DNA from: Paraburkholderia sp. SG-MS1 | GTDB lineage: Bacteria > Pseudomonadota > Gammaproteobacteria > Burkholderiales > Burkholderiaceae | Length of the DNA stretch: 64,000 nucleotides | NCBI RefSeq assembly: GCF_012275575.1 | Contig: NZ_NPIH01000223.1 | Location: 85,624 to 149,623, forward strand | Reading direction: 5' to 3' | In this document: positions 45,160 to 54,519 of the stretch, piece by piece | How positions within the stretch are numbered: the first letter of the stretch is position 1 | Layout: each line of letters starts with the position of its first letter | Program-made: the position numbers and the translations under genes | Notes under the pieces: model-generated | Database searches by the model: none | What the model was told of the DNA's origin: nothing | What the model saw: only the letters and a program-made list of their open reading frames with translations

Positions 45160-46737
45160 TTACCGGAAGGACTTTTGGAAGTCCATCTTCAAATCGTCGA
45201 ACATTCGCATTGCGGTGGCGCGGCCAGCTCCAAAGACTCCACCACCGGGGTGCTGGAAGGGGCCCACGAGGTAGAACCTATCGACTCCCGGGACGGTGTT
45301 GCGTCCAAGATCGGGAGTGGGCCGATGTGCGCCGAACTGGTAAAGATAACCAGCGATCCCGTGGAGGTCGCCGCGCTGAAAACTCGCAGACGTCCGCTCC
45401 ATATCCAGCGGGCTATCCATGTGTACGCCAATAATATTGGACGAGGAAAGGTTGCTGATGTAGTTGCCCATCTCTCCAATCAATTCGTGCGCGTACCGCT
45501 CTTTGTACTCATCCCAGTACTCTGGAGCGTGACCTGAGATTTGGTAGGGGACATAGTCCCATGCATGCAGCGTAGCTTTGCCGGCAGGAGCACGCGAGGG
45601 ATCGAAGTTCGTCGGACTGATGAGACCAATCAAAGGATCCCGAGGAATCTGCCCGTAACGTACTTCATCAAAGGACCGCCGGAAGCGCATCGTGTCGGGT
45701 CGCAGAAGCTCAACGAATGCCGCTTCCTGGACATGGTCCCCTGCTTTGAATGCTAACTTTTCATTGAGCGACGCGTGGACAGTAAAGCAGGCGCAGTAAG
45801 AGGTCTTTGTTTTCTCGGCGATGGAAGTAACCGCGGGATCAATACCATCGATATACTTGCGCAGCAAATGAGGATGGATGGCCCCAATAATGCCATCTGC
45901 AGCCTCGAAGATCTGGCCATCCGACGTTTCCACCGTGCGGGCGCGTCCATCACGCACCACGATACGAGACACATCAGTTTCTGTCAAAACGGTACCGCCA
46001 TGGTCTTCGATGCAGCGCACAAGTGCGGCGGTAAGTGCTCCGCTGCCGCCAACAGGTATACCCATGCCGTATTTCTCGAGGAAAGACAAGAACATGAACA
46101 GCCCGATCCCAGAGCCTTGCTCTTCAGGGCTGTGCAGGTTTTCGCCGAGCATTCGGGCAAAATGCAGACGAACTTTCTCATGCTCAAACCATTCGAGGAT
46201 GATGTCCCATCCGCTCTTCATCATGGTGGCGAACATCTCGCGACCTTCGCGGCTCTGGTCCATCATCGCGTACGACGCTCCAACTGGTGCTGGCGCGGAG
46301 TACAGGGTGCCAATTAGCATCGGCAGATACCGTGCCGCCAACTCTGAAAATTTTAAGTAGGAGTCTGCGTCGCGCTTTGAGAACTTTGCGATCTCCTCGT
46401 AGTTCTTCTGGCGATCGCGATAAAGAGCTAGCGTTGACCCGTCGTCAAACACTGACATCATCGGGATAGCCGGATATTCGTATTTCAAGCCATATTTAGA
46501 AAGCAGTTTCAGTTCGTCTTTCTGCAGCAGAGGATTGGCCTGAATAAAGATATGGCCGACGCTGTGTTGGTCATGCCTGAAGCCGGGGGCGGTCAGCTCG
46601 CGCGTCACGACGCCGCCTCCCAGCCACGCATTGCGTTCGAGCACGAGAACTCTTTTGCCCACGGCGGCCAAGTAGGCGGCGGCCACAAGACCGTTGTGCC
46701 CTGAGCCAACCGCGACGATGTCAAATTTCTGCGTCAT
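45160..46737 (-). CDS. FAD-dependent oxidoreductase, phytoene-desaturase-like
   Basis: A flavin amine-oxidase/phytoene dehydrogenase superfamily protein of 525 residues from the ATG at 46737, with AGGGA upstream; the longer frame to 46836 runs toward the promoter. It has the N-terminal dinucleotide fold VAVGSGHNGLVAAAYLAA and LVLERNAWLGGGVVTRE, and the C-terminal FAD closure VDRFYLVGPFQHPGGGVFGAGRA. Members dehydrogenate or isomerise hydrophobic substrates. First gene of the five-gene minus-strand operon; operator copy 5 lies about 105 bases upstream. The substrate is unknown. Confidence 0.87.
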   Translation of the reverse strand: MTQKFDIVAVGSGHNGLVAAAYLAAVGKRVLVLERNAWLGGGVVTRELTAPGFRHDQHSVGHIFIQANPLLQKDELKLLSKYGLKYEYPAIPMMSVFDDGSTLALYRDRQKNYEEIAKFSKRDADSYLKFSELAARYLPMLIGTLYSAPAPVGASYAMMDQSREGREMFATMMKSGWDIILEWFEHEKVRLHFARMLGENLHSPEEQGSGIGLFMFLSFLEKYGMGIPVGGSGALTAALVRCIEDHGGTVLTETDVSRIVVRDGRARTVETSDGQIFEAADGIIGAIHPHLLRKYIDGIDPAVTSIAEKTKTSYCACFTVHASLNEKLAFKAGDHVQEAAFVELLRPDTMRFRRSFDEVRYGQIPRDPLIGLISPTNFDPSRAPAGKATLHAWDYVPYQISGHAPEYWDEYKERYAHELIGEMGNYISNLSSSNIIGVHMDSPLDMERTSASFQRGDLHGIAGYLYQFGAHRPTPDLGRNTVPGVDRFYLVGPFQHPGGGVFGAGRATAMRMFDDLKMDFQKSFR

Positions 46738-46843
46738 GTCATTCCCTGCGTTCGATTTGGCGCGGGACGTGATTGCAATACCCCGCCGGAAAATGCGGCC
46801 ATTGCCGCTTCTGTTGAATCCTATTGGGCTACACAAGGCGTAG

Positions 46844-46861
46844 CACCTATCGAAAGATAGA
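46844..46861 (-). promoter_or_regulatory. Island operator copy 5, facing the minus-strand operon
   Basis: On the minus strand TCTATC-TTTC-GATAGGTG, with 5-bp inverted halves and the GGTG end toward the phytoene-desaturase-like gene. With copies 6 and 7 it makes a divergent control region of about 340 bases (46738-47074), which has no other gene. Confidence 0.66.
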
Positions 46862-46912
46862 CCCAGATGCCTGGCGCGACGGCGTGTGTTGATAGGGTCT
46901 GTCGGTCATCTT

Positions 46913-46930
46913 CCTATCCTTTGGCAGGTC
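46913..46930 (+). promoter_or_regulatory. Island operator copy 6, degenerate
   Basis: CCTATC-CTTT-GGCAGGTC on the plus strand: a perfect left half and a right half with two changes. It is 100 bases upstream of copy 7 and points the same way. Probably a weak secondary site. A lone GATAGG half also occurs at 46891. Confidence 0.45.
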
Positions 46931-47012
46931 CCTAGAGGTGAAGGGAGCGCTAGTCTTCCTAGCATAGCGAATCTGGTGCGCTTCGCCTGGCCAGGCCGTG
47001 ATAGTTCGGGTG

Positions 47013-47030
47013 TCTATCCTTCGATAGGTG
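47013..47030 (+). promoter_or_regulatory. Island operator copy 7, before the metallo-hydrolase fusion gene
   Basis: TCTATC-CTTC-GATAGGTG, with its right end 45 bases before the ATG at 47075, the closest copy to a start codon. It controls the plus-strand run through the flavocytochrome genes, if the element works as inferred. Confidence 0.68.
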
Positions 47031-47074
47031 AATCAACACCCGTACCGGAGAAGAATCACGCTAGGAGACAAATC

Positions 47075-48436
47075 ATGACCGTGAAAAGCTTCAAACGATG
47101 GAAGATAGGAGCTGTGACGATCACCCGAATCGTCGAAACACCATCGATCGCGTCGCCGCAGAGTCTCATGTATCCCGGAGAAATTGAAAGTGTCGTTCAG
47201 CCGCACGTTGAATGGCTGGCTCCGCACTTTCTGACACCGGACGGCGAGATGCTGATCGCGTGGCAATGCTTCGTGGTCGAGACACCGAGTCGCCGAATCA
47301 TGGTTGATACGTGCATCGGAAACGATCGCAAGCGGCACTTCGACATCTTCAATGACATGCACAACGCGTTCATCGAAGATCTCATTGCAGCGGGATACCC
47401 ACCTGAAACAATCGACACGGTGATGTGCACACATCTGCACTACGACCACGTGGGCTGGAACACTCATCTTGCTGGTGGCAAATGGATTCCTACGTTTCCT
47501 AATGCGAGGTACCTATTTGGGCGTGACGAGTGGGAAAGCATCCAGACGCTTGCCGCTGAGGGCGACTGGCATGCCGAGCACCTGCCCGACTCGCTGCAAC
47601 CTATTGTAGACGCGGGCCTTGCTGACTTCGTCGAAACCAATCACCGTCTTTGCGACGAGGTTTGGTTCGAGCCCACCTCCGGACACACTCCTGGTCACGC
47701 GAGCGTTCACATCTTTTCGGAGGGTGAGGAGGCGGTGATCACGGGCGATCTTATGCATCACCCGGTTCAGTGCGCGATTCCGCACAAACATAGCGCGTTT
47801 GACCACGACAAAGATCAAGCGTGCCGAACCCGTGTCTCGTTCCTTTCGAAATATGAAGGCGGTAGAGCGTTGATTGTCGGCTCACATTTCCCGGGACCGA
47901 CGGCTGGATACGTGGTGCGGGCGGAGAAAAACTGGCGCTTTGATATCGATCGCCCCGAGCCACGCACAGGTATTCCGGTATCGAAAGTTCAAGCTCAGAA
48001 CCATAGTGAGGACAGTCAAATGACGACGCAAGAGAAGCAAAACGAACACCTGGTCGTAGAGTTCTTCGAGACGCTCAGCTCGGGAAACCTCGAAGCTCTT
48101 CGCAGCTACATCGACGATGACACGACCTGGGAGCCAATGGTGAGCGAGAACGTCCCCGGCGCGGGCGTCCACAAAGGAAACGCGATCGTGGATGAGTTTA
48201 TTGGTCCGGTTCGTAACCTGTTCGTATCTGGCGACCCGAAAGTCAAGATCCACAGCTTGGTGGCCGCTGGGGAAAAGGTCATGTGCGAAACGCGCGCGTC
48301 CGGTGCTCTGAGCGATGGGCGGCGATATGACAACGTGTATGCGTGGGCATTCGCAATTCGGAACGGTCGAATCAAGGAAATTCGCGAGTACATGGATAGT
48401 GCCTACGTGGCCCAATTGTTCGGAACCGCGTCATGA
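47075..48436 (+). CDS. Metallo-beta-lactamase hydrolase fused to a SnoaL-like domain
   Basis: 453 residues from the ATG at 47075 (AGGAGA upstream; earlier in-frame codons lie in the operator region). Residues 1-305 are an MBL-fold hydrolase with CTHLHYDHVGWN, PTSGHTPGH, ITGDLMHHP and VGSHFPGP zinc ligands. Residues 316-453 are a SnoaL/NTF2-like domain resembling protein B at 44563. The linker contains an in-frame ATG at 48020 preceded by GAGGA at 48008-48012, so the second domain could also be made alone. This looks like a recent gene fusion. It probably opens or processes a lactone; the substrate is unknown. Confidence 0.83.
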   Translation: MTVKSFKRWKIGAVTITRIVETPSIASPQSLMYPGEIESVVQPHVEWLAPHFLTPDGEMLIAWQCFVVETPSRRIMVDTCIGNDRKRHFDIFNDMHNAFIEDLIAAGYPPETIDTVMCTHLHYDHVGWNTHLAGGKWIPTFPNARYLFGRDEWESIQTLAAEGDWHAEHLPDSLQPIVDAGLADFVETNHRLCDEVWFEPTSGHTPGHASVHIFSEGEEAVITGDLMHHPVQCAIPHKHSAFDHDKDQACRTRVSFLSKYEGGRALIVGSHFPGPTAGYVVRAEKNWRFDIDRPEPRTGIPVSKVQAQNHSEDSQMTTQEKQNEHLVVEFFETLSSGNLEALRSYIDDDTTWEPMVSENVPGAGVHKGNAIVDEFIGPVRNLFVSGDPKVKIHSLVAAGEKVMCETRASGALSDGRRYDNVYAWAFAIRNGRIKEIREYMDSAYVAQLFGTAS

Positions 48437-49188
48437 GCGACGAATTCATTGGCTTCAACGTGTTCATTTCGGGTTCGGGAAAAGGACTTGGGAGATCTAC
48501 GTCGATTCATCTGGCTAAACGTGGGGCGCGCGTCGGGGTTAGCGACATCGACGGCGAAGCGTGCGACGAGACGATTCGGTTGATCCGGGAAGGTGGGGGA
48601 GAGGCATATGGTTTCATCTGCGATCTGAGCGACCGGGCCGCGTTTCATCATGCAGTGGGCGAGTTCGCCAGGAAAGTTGGTCCGCTCGATGCGATGATAA
48701 ATAACGCGTCGATCCTCCGCTACGAGCCCATAGAAAACGTGACGCCCGAAACACTAGATCTGATGCTTGGTGGTGGCCTCAAAACCGTCATGTGGGGTAC
48801 GCAGGCGCTACTGGCACACATGAATCCAGAAAAGGGGGCCTCCATTATCAATTACGCGTCACCGGTGTCTTATCGGGGATATCCAAACACCGCCGTTTAT
48901 TCGGCCGTGAAAGGCGCCGTTCTCTCACTGACCCGGGTAATGGCTGCTGAGCTGGGTCCTCGCGGCGTTCGAGTCAACGCTGTGGCGCCAGGTTCAGTTC
49001 CTACGCCGGGCGCGACCGCCTATGTTGGTATCGAGGAATATGACAGGCGCGCGCAATCGATCCCGCTCAGACGGTTGGGGCGCGACGAAGACAATGCAGC
49101 GGCCGTCGCATTCCTCTTGAGCCGCGATGCCACCTTCATCAACGGCGCGGTATTGAATGTCGATGGAGGCATTGTCGCTGCGGGTTAG
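48433..49188 (+). CDS. Short-chain dehydrogenase/reductase
   Basis: An SDR of 251 residues, starting at an ATG that overlaps the previous stop (ATGA). The cofactor loop is SGSGKGLG rather than the usual TGxxxGxG, followed by NNASIL; the active site is in NYASPVSYRGYPNTAVYSAVKG (Tyr-xxx-Lys); it ends NGAVLNVDGG. Likely oxidises or reduces a hydroxyl or ketone of a side chain in the same pathway as the neighbouring GMC oxidase and hydrolases. Specificity is not deducible. Confidence 0.85.
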   Translation: MSDEFIGFNVFISGSGKGLGRSTSIHLAKRGARVGVSDIDGEACDETIRLIREGGGEAYGFICDLSDRAAFHHAVGEFARKVGPLDAMINNASILRYEPIENVTPETLDLMLGGGLKTVMWGTQALLAHMNPEKGASIINYASPVSYRGYPNTAVYSAVKGAVLSLTRVMAAELGPRGVRVNAVAPGSVPTPGATAYVGIEEYDRRAQSIPLRRLGRDEDNAAAVAFLLSRDATFINGAVLNVDGGIVAAG

Positions 49189-49245
49189 GGGCTACTTAGA
49201 AACAGCGTCGCCAGAAACCAATTGACGATCAATGGAAATATTGCA

Positions 49246-50406
49246 ATGAATCACGACTACTCCTCCGAAGCGCGTCAATCGTATCTCGAAGCCCTCAAAG
49301 AGAAGATCGAGCACGATATCGCAAAAGGACTCTACTACGGGGCAGTTATCCGCGTCGCGTGCGGTGGAGAAACGCTCTTTGAATCAGCAATTGGGTCGTC
49401 AGACGCGGAGGGCGCACGGCCGCTCAAAGAAGACTCCGTTTTCAGCATCTTCTCACTGACGAAAGCGTTCACAAACGTCCTCGCTCTGCGAGCGGTTGAG
49501 CGTGGTCAGTTGGCCCTAACAACCAAGGTCGCCGACGTCATTCCAGAATTCTCCGGTGCGCCTCGAGACCGTGCGACTTTGTATCATCTCCTGACGCACA
49601 CGACTGGAATGCCAGGCGTTTGGACGCCTAAGCCGGACATGCTGCAGGACCGCCTTGACGAGCTTTTGCAGGCAGTTTGCGCGAACGTTCACGGCGCGAT
49701 CGAACCAGGCATCAGGTGCGATTATTCGCCAGTAGCGAATCACGTACTGATGGCCGAGATGTTGCGTCGAACGGATAAACACGAGCGCACGTTTGGCACA
49801 ATCATTCAGGAGGATTTGTTCAATCCCCTTCAGATGATTGACACGTCAATGGGCGTACGAGCCGATCTGCGAGATCGCAAGATTGTTCCCGACATGCGTG
49901 GCGTTATTCCGATCAAAGTTCAAGGCAGGACACAGCCGGGTCCCCACAGTCTTTTCGAGGAGGCCGTCAATGAGGCTCCGCACGTCGGCGCTGTTTCCAC
50001 GACGAAGGATATGTCGCGATTCGCCGAAATGTTACGCCGTGGTGGCGAACTCGATGGCGCTCGGATCCTTTCGCCGAATACGATTCGATTGGCTCGTCGC
50101 AATTGTACTGGCCAAATGGCCAATGAACTATATCGCGGCGTAGCTTTGCGAGCTGGCTGGGAATCTCCTCCCGCTTATATCGGTCTCGGCTTCAGCGTTC
50201 GCGGGGACCAGATCGTGCATCACCAGTTCGGCACCCTGACTTCTCCAGAAACGTTCGGAAATTACGGCGCCGGCACGACCATGTACTGGATTGATCCGGT
50301 GGCTGACATGACATTCGCTTGCCTCACGGCTGGTGTCATGACGCAAGCAGCAAATATCGAACGGTTCCAACGCTTATCCGACATTGCGGTGTCCGCAGCA
50401 CTGTGA
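49246..50406 (+). CDS. Serine hydrolase, beta-lactamase class C/esterase (EstB-like)
   Basis: 386 residues from the ATG at 49246 (GGAA upstream; an in-frame TTG at 49222 is less likely). The penicillin-binding fold is shown by the Ser-xx-Lys motif in SIFSLTKAF, the Tyr in CDYSPVANH, and LTHTTGMPG. No signal peptide, which argues against a resistance enzyme and for a cytoplasmic esterase or lactonase. In a pathway that yields aromatic lactones or esters it could be the opening enzyme. It follows the SDR gene by 57 bases in the same run. Confidence 0.85.
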   Translation: MNHDYSSEARQSYLEALKEKIEHDIAKGLYYGAVIRVACGGETLFESAIGSSDAEGARPLKEDSVFSIFSLTKAFTNVLALRAVERGQLALTTKVADVIPEFSGAPRDRATLYHLLTHTTGMPGVWTPKPDMLQDRLDELLQAVCANVHGAIEPGIRCDYSPVANHVLMAEMLRRTDKHERTFGTIIQEDLFNPLQMIDTSMGVRADLRDRKIVPDMRGVIPIKVQGRTQPGPHSLFEEAVNEAPHVGAVSTTKDMSRFAEMLRRGGELDGARILSPNTIRLARRNCTGQMANELYRGVALRAGWESPPAYIGLGFSVRGDQIVHHQFGTLTSPETFGNYGAGTTMYWIDPVADMTFACLTAGVMTQAANIERFQRLSDIAVSAAL

Positions 50407-50445
50407 CCACGAGAGCCATTGCGGTATATACGACATACTAAAACG

Positions 50446-52074
50446 ATGAACGATACGTATGACTATCTGATCGTCGGCGGAGGATCTGCCGGCTGCGTGT
50501 TGGCAAACCGCTTGTCGGCGAACCCCAATGTGAGCGTTTGCCTGGTCGAGGCCGGTCCGAACGACCATCATTCGGTTATCAAATATCCAACAGCCGTTGC
50601 TGCTGCCATCAATCATCCCGAGCTTAATTGGCGATACCAGAGCGCGCCGCAGAGTGGACTCGGAAACCGGCCGTTCGCGATACCACGTGGCCGAGTTTTG
50701 GGTGGATCAAGCTCCATTAACGGCATGGTCTATTTTCGTGGACATCCGGGTGACTTTGATGATTGGGGGCACGTCGCCAACGGGTGGAGCTACCGTGATG
50801 TGCTTCCCTACTTCATGCGGTCCGAGGATAACGGCCATTACGTTGATTCCCCCTATCACGGAATCGGCGGCGAAATGCATGTGGCGCATCCTCCACGGCC
50901 GAACCCTCTGGTTCACAGTTTTCTTGATGCGACCAAAGCGCTCGGGTATCGACAATGCCCAGATTTCAATGCTGCGGACCCTGAGGGTTTCGGTCTCCGC
51001 CAGGCAACAATCCGAAATGGCCGGCGTGAATCGATGGCGACTGCTTTCGTTCACCCGATTGAACACCGCGACAACCTGACCGTTCTTACCGGCGCATTGG
51101 TCGACAAGGTCGTTTTTAATGACCGGCGCGCAGTCGGCATCGAACTCGTGATTAATAACACTCGGCGCACCCTTAACGGTCGCCGCGAAGTCGTGCTGAC
51201 TGCGGGAGCATACGGCACCCCTGCGATTTTGCTGCGTTCGGGCATTGGGGGGGCGACAGAGCTGCAGGCGCACGGAATCCCGATCGTCCACGATCTGCCG
51301 TCCGTTGGTCGCGGACTTCGCGACCATTCCTCGGCGTCAATTCAGGTGCGCTCGAAGAACCCGACCTCCTACGGGTTATCGGTAAAGGCGACACCTCGGA
51401 ATTTATGGAATTTGCTTGAGTACATGCTGTGGCGTGGCGGCCCGATTGGTGGAAATGTCTTCGAGGCGACCGGGTTTATCCGGAGTAAGCCGGAGGTAGA
51501 AAGACCGGACCTGCAACTCGTCTTCATGCCAGCGCATCGCAACGCGAACACATTCCCACTGCCGCTCGGCCATGGTTTCGGCATTTTGTCTATCGCGGCA
51601 CGGCCAAAAAGCGCCGGGCGAGTCTCTCTCGCCACTCCAGATCCGCAGGCCTCGCCGGTGATCGATCCGGATTTTCTTGGGAGCGATGGAGACATCGAGG
51701 TAATTCGTCATGGTCTGAAGCTCGCCCGTCAACTTCTGGGCACCCCGGCATTTGACCGTTACAAAGGGTGGGAGATCCTGCCCGGACCGGACGTGGGAAC
51801 GGACGACGAGTGGAATGACTATATCCGGCGCACAGCGGTCACGGTCCATCACCCAGGTTGCACCTGCCGCATGGGCGATGACGATGAGTCGGTGGTGGAC
51901 TCGAAACTTAGGGTACGCGGTGTCGAAGGATTGCGGGTCGCAGATGCATCAGTCTTTCCGAGTCTTGTAGCTGGCAATACCAACGCAGCCGTCGTGATGA
52001 TTGCGGAAAAGGCATCGGACATGATCCTCGGGCGCATTGCGATGGCGCCAGTTGACTTGCCGCACGCTGATTGA
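50446..52074 (+). CDS. GMC-family alcohol dehydrogenase/oxidase
   Basis: A glucose-methanol-choline flavoprotein of 542 residues from the ATG at 50446, where the FAD fold starts at once (YDYLIVGGGSAGCVLANRL). GMC signature 1 is GRVLGGSSSINGMVYFRG; the catalytic His is in VTVHHPGCTCRMG and the second active-site residue is in AGNTNAAVVMIAEK. No signal peptide. It would oxidise a primary or benzylic alcohol. Next to the flavocytochrome hydroxylase, oxidation of the hydroxylated benzylic carbon to a ketone is the natural inference. The ribosome-binding site is weak, suggesting coupling to the previous gene. Confidence 0.88.
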   Translation: MNDTYDYLIVGGGSAGCVLANRLSANPNVSVCLVEAGPNDHHSVIKYPTAVAAAINHPELNWRYQSAPQSGLGNRPFAIPRGRVLGGSSSINGMVYFRGHPGDFDDWGHVANGWSYRDVLPYFMRSEDNGHYVDSPYHGIGGEMHVAHPPRPNPLVHSFLDATKALGYRQCPDFNAADPEGFGLRQATIRNGRRESMATAFVHPIEHRDNLTVLTGALVDKVVFNDRRAVGIELVINNTRRTLNGRREVVLTAGAYGTPAILLRSGIGGATELQAHGIPIVHDLPSVGRGLRDHSSASIQVRSKNPTSYGLSVKATPRNLWNLLEYMLWRGGPIGGNVFEATGFIRSKPEVERPDLQLVFMPAHRNANTFPLPLGHGFGILSIAARPKSAGRVSLATPDPQASPVIDPDFLGSDGDIEVIRHGLKLARQLLGTPAFDRYKGWEILPGPDVGTDDEWNDYIRRTAVTVHHPGCTCRMGDDDESVVDSKLRVRGVEGLRVADASVFPSLVAGNTNAAVVMIAEKASDMILGRIAMAPVDLPHAD

Positions 52075-52116
52075 TTGCGAGGCTGATGGCGAATTCGAAT
52101 ATCAAAGGAATGTCCC

Positions 52117-52797
52117 GTGCAAGCCAGTACAAGGTCTTTTGTGTTTGAACCTAAACAGGACGACAGCTCGTCCGAACAGGTAAGTTCCTCGATGACTCAT
52201 GCAATGCTAAGCCGACGCAGTTTCATGAAGGGTGCGCTTGCCCTGTCTGCATTACCAATGAGCAGCTTCTCTTCACGGCTGCTAGCGAACGCATCCAGTG
52301 TCTTGCAGAGTAGTCGAGCGATCTCTGGTGTATTGCTCGATGACCACTATCCAGAAGCAGCCTGGTTCGGGAAACGACTTAGCGCTCAGGGAATCAAGGA
52401 GCACATTTTCTCTGGAGACATCAGCCAGCTCTGGATTGAGACACTGGACAAGCTGTGGGCTGCGGCACCTACAACTGTTGCCGGGCTAACCACGGATGCC
52501 GCCCTATTCGGCCTGGAGCAGTTGTGTACTCAGCACCACATGCGGCTGAAATTTCGGGCCGACGAAACCGAAGGCATCGTTGCTTCAGAGGGCGCGCTGT
52601 CGGGATCGAGCGCGCGGAGTGCTCAACGAGACGAACGGTCTTTGGATTGGGTCGATAGGGCAATCGATTCCATTTTGGCAGCCGGGGAGAGCGGCTTTCG
52701 ATCGACTTCGAATCCTGACCCGTTTTCCGTGCCGATCCATGGAGAATTCATGGATCAACCGAGACTTGTCGCTTGGGTTATTGGCCCGATTTCGTAA
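52117..52797 (+). CDS. Tat-exported protein of unknown function
   Basis: Up to 226 residues. GTG at 52117 has AAAGGAA 6 bases upstream; an ATG at 52192 is the alternative. A twin-arginine signal is clear (LSRRSFMKGALALSALPM). The mature part is mixed alpha/beta without cofactor motifs (LDDHYPEAAWFGKRL; SQLWIETLDKLW). It lies directly before the flavoprotein/cytochrome pair, so it could be an accessory or docking subunit, as small Tat proteins are for some membrane flavin dehydrogenases. I do not recognise the family with confidence. Confidence 0.7.
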   Translation: MQASTRSFVFEPKQDDSSSEQVSSSMTHAMLSRRSFMKGALALSALPMSSFSSRLLANASSVLQSSRAISGVLLDDHYPEAAWFGKRLSAQGIKEHIFSGDISQLWIETLDKLWAAAPTTVAGLTTDAALFGLEQLCTQHHMRLKFRADETEGIVASEGALSGSSARSAQRDERSLDWVDRAIDSILAAGESGFRSTSNPDPFSVPIHGEFMDQPRLVAWVIGPIS

Positions 52798-52863
52798 AGT
52801 CGCACTTCGCTCACGCGAATTACGCGATTCTCCGAACTTTTATGTACTACCGCGATTACCAGC

Positions 52864-54519
52864 ATGAAACTACCATCAAGCATCGACCAAGCAAGATTCT
52901 CCAAGGCAATCAAGGAGTTCCAGCGGATCGTGGGGAGCGAGTGGGTCTTCACGAGCGAGGAGGACCTTGATCTCTATCGTGATGCCTATTCTCCGTATTG
53001 GGGCGAACCGGAAGAGCGACGCGCCTCCGCTGCAGTCGCTCCTAAATCCACCGAAGAAGTCCAGGCCGTGGTTCGCATAGCGAACCAATACAAAATTCCA
53101 ATCTACGCCATTTCAACCGGCAAGAACCTGGGCTACGGTGGTTCGGCGCCTGCCTATACTGGCTCTGTTGTCATCGACTTGAAGAGGATGGGTAAGATCC
53201 TCGAGGTAAACGAGAAGCAGGCTTACTGCGTCGTGGAACCTGGCGTCAGCTACTTCGATATGTACCGTCATCTACAGGAGAACAAGATTAAGCTGTGGAT
53301 TGACGTTCCAGATCCGGGTTGGGGAAGTATGGTCGGGAATGCCATGGACCGTGGCGCCGGCTATACCGCAGTCCAGTTCCGCAACCATTTCGATGCGCAT
53401 TGTGGCATGGAGGTTGTTTTGGCGGATGGATCCTTGCTGCGCACGGGAATGGGAGCGATGCCAGGCTCACAAACGTGGCAGATGTACAAGTCTGGGTTCG
53501 GCCCGTGGATTGACGGGATGTTCAGTCAGTCGAACTTCGGCATTGTGACCAAAATGGGCTTCTGGCTGATGCCCGAGCCTGAAGCATTCTTGAAGGGAGT
53601 TGTGCATGCTCCGCGCTATCGCGACCTTGGTCCGATGGTCGATGAAATGACTCACCTCGAAAATTCTCGAATCTTTACGGGATACCCTGACCTGAACAGC
53701 CCAGTGTTGGGTACGCCCAGTCTCGCGGGATTGCATGAGTTTTTGGTGAACGGGCCACCAAAGCGCGATCTCGAATATATGTCACTCTTGCAACGCGGTG
53801 CGAGCGCGGAAGAGTATGAACCATACGGTCGCAAGAACAACATCCCCTTCTGGAGCTGCGCGTTTACGTTTTACGGCCCAGAGCCCGTAATTCGCGCCCA
53901 ATGGGCGCATGTGCAAGAACGTTACCGAGCTGCGATACCGGACGTTGCATTCGAAGAGCGGGAATTCTACAAATTGCCGCTGTCGGAGGAGCAAAAGTTG
54001 AAGGTTCAATACCCGGCGCAGTTTGGGATTCCGAACCTCCGTACATTCGCTATCGGTGCACGGTCGTTGTGGAATCCAGCCCCTCCCTCTGAAGGACACG
54101 CGTGGTTCTCGCCCGTGATTCCTCGCAGCGGAGAGTCGATTTTGAAAGTCAATGAGGTGCTCGGAAAGGCGGCGAGGGAGCTTGGCATTCCGATGGTGTT
54201 CGCCATGAACGTACCTGTGCCGTCATGGGAGCGATCGTTCACATTCATCATTCCGTTCTTTATCACGAAGGATCCTGCGGTCAACAAGAAGAACCGGGAC
54301 GCCTTCCGCAAGATCATCAGGATCGCAGCGGAGCATGGGTGGGGCGAATATCGGACCGCGCCTGCCTTCCAGGACAACGTGATGGATACATACGCTTTCA
54401 ACAATCACGCATTGCTTCGCTTCCATGAGAGGGTCAAGGACGCAGTGGACCCCAATGGCATCCTCTCGCCGGGAAGATATGGAATTTGGCCCAAGCATCT
54501 CCGTAAGGATCGTGTATGA
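52864..54519 (+). CDS. VAO-family flavoprotein subunit of a 4-alkylphenol hydroxylase (flavocytochrome)
   Basis: 551 residues, close in layout to the flavoprotein of 4-cresol dehydrogenase (PchF), eugenol hydroxylase (EhyB) and vanillyl-alcohol oxidase. The FAD loop AISTGKNLGYGGSAP is intact (residues 82-96), followed by VEPGVSYFDMYRHLQ, the Gly-rich PDPGWGSMVGNAMDRGAGYT and the C-terminal NPNGILSPGRYGIW-type end (here DPNGILSPGRYG). The family removes a hydride from a para-alkylphenol, forms a quinone methide and adds water at the benzylic carbon. The cytochrome gene overlaps its stop by 4 bases. Confidence 0.92.
   Translation: MKLPSSIDQARFSKAIKEFQRIVGSEWVFTSEEDLDLYRDAYSPYWGEPEERRASAAVAPKSTEEVQAVVRIANQYKIPIYAISTGKNLGYGGSAPAYTGSVVIDLKRMGKILEVNEKQAYCVVEPGVSYFDMYRHLQENKIKLWIDVPDPGWGSMVGNAMDRGAGYTAVQFRNHFDAHCGMEVVLADGSLLRTGMGAMPGSQTWQMYKSGFGPWIDGMFSQSNFGIVTKMGFWLMPEPEAFLKGVVHAPRYRDLGPMVDEMTHLENSRIFTGYPDLNSPVLGTPSLAGLHEFLVNGPPKRDLEYMSLLQRGASAEEYEPYGRKNNIPFWSCAFTFYGPEPVIRAQWAHVQERYRAAIPDVAFEEREFYKLPLSEEQKLKVQYPAQFGIPNLRTFAIGARSLWNPAPPSEGHAWFSPVIPRSGESILKVNEVLGKAARELGIPMVFAMNVPVPSWERSFTFIIPFFITKDPAVNKKNRDAFRKIIRIAAEHGWGEYRTAPAFQDNVMDTYAFNNHALLRFHERVKDAVDPNGILSPGRYGIWPKHLRKDRV

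Noticed and set aside
49246..50406. Beta-lactam resistance gene
   Set aside because: The fold is of class C type, but there is no signal peptide and it lies in a catabolic run; an esterase is more likely.
52650..52660. GATAGG word inside the Tat-protein gene
   Set aside because: Single half-site in coding sequence without a partner; expected by chance.
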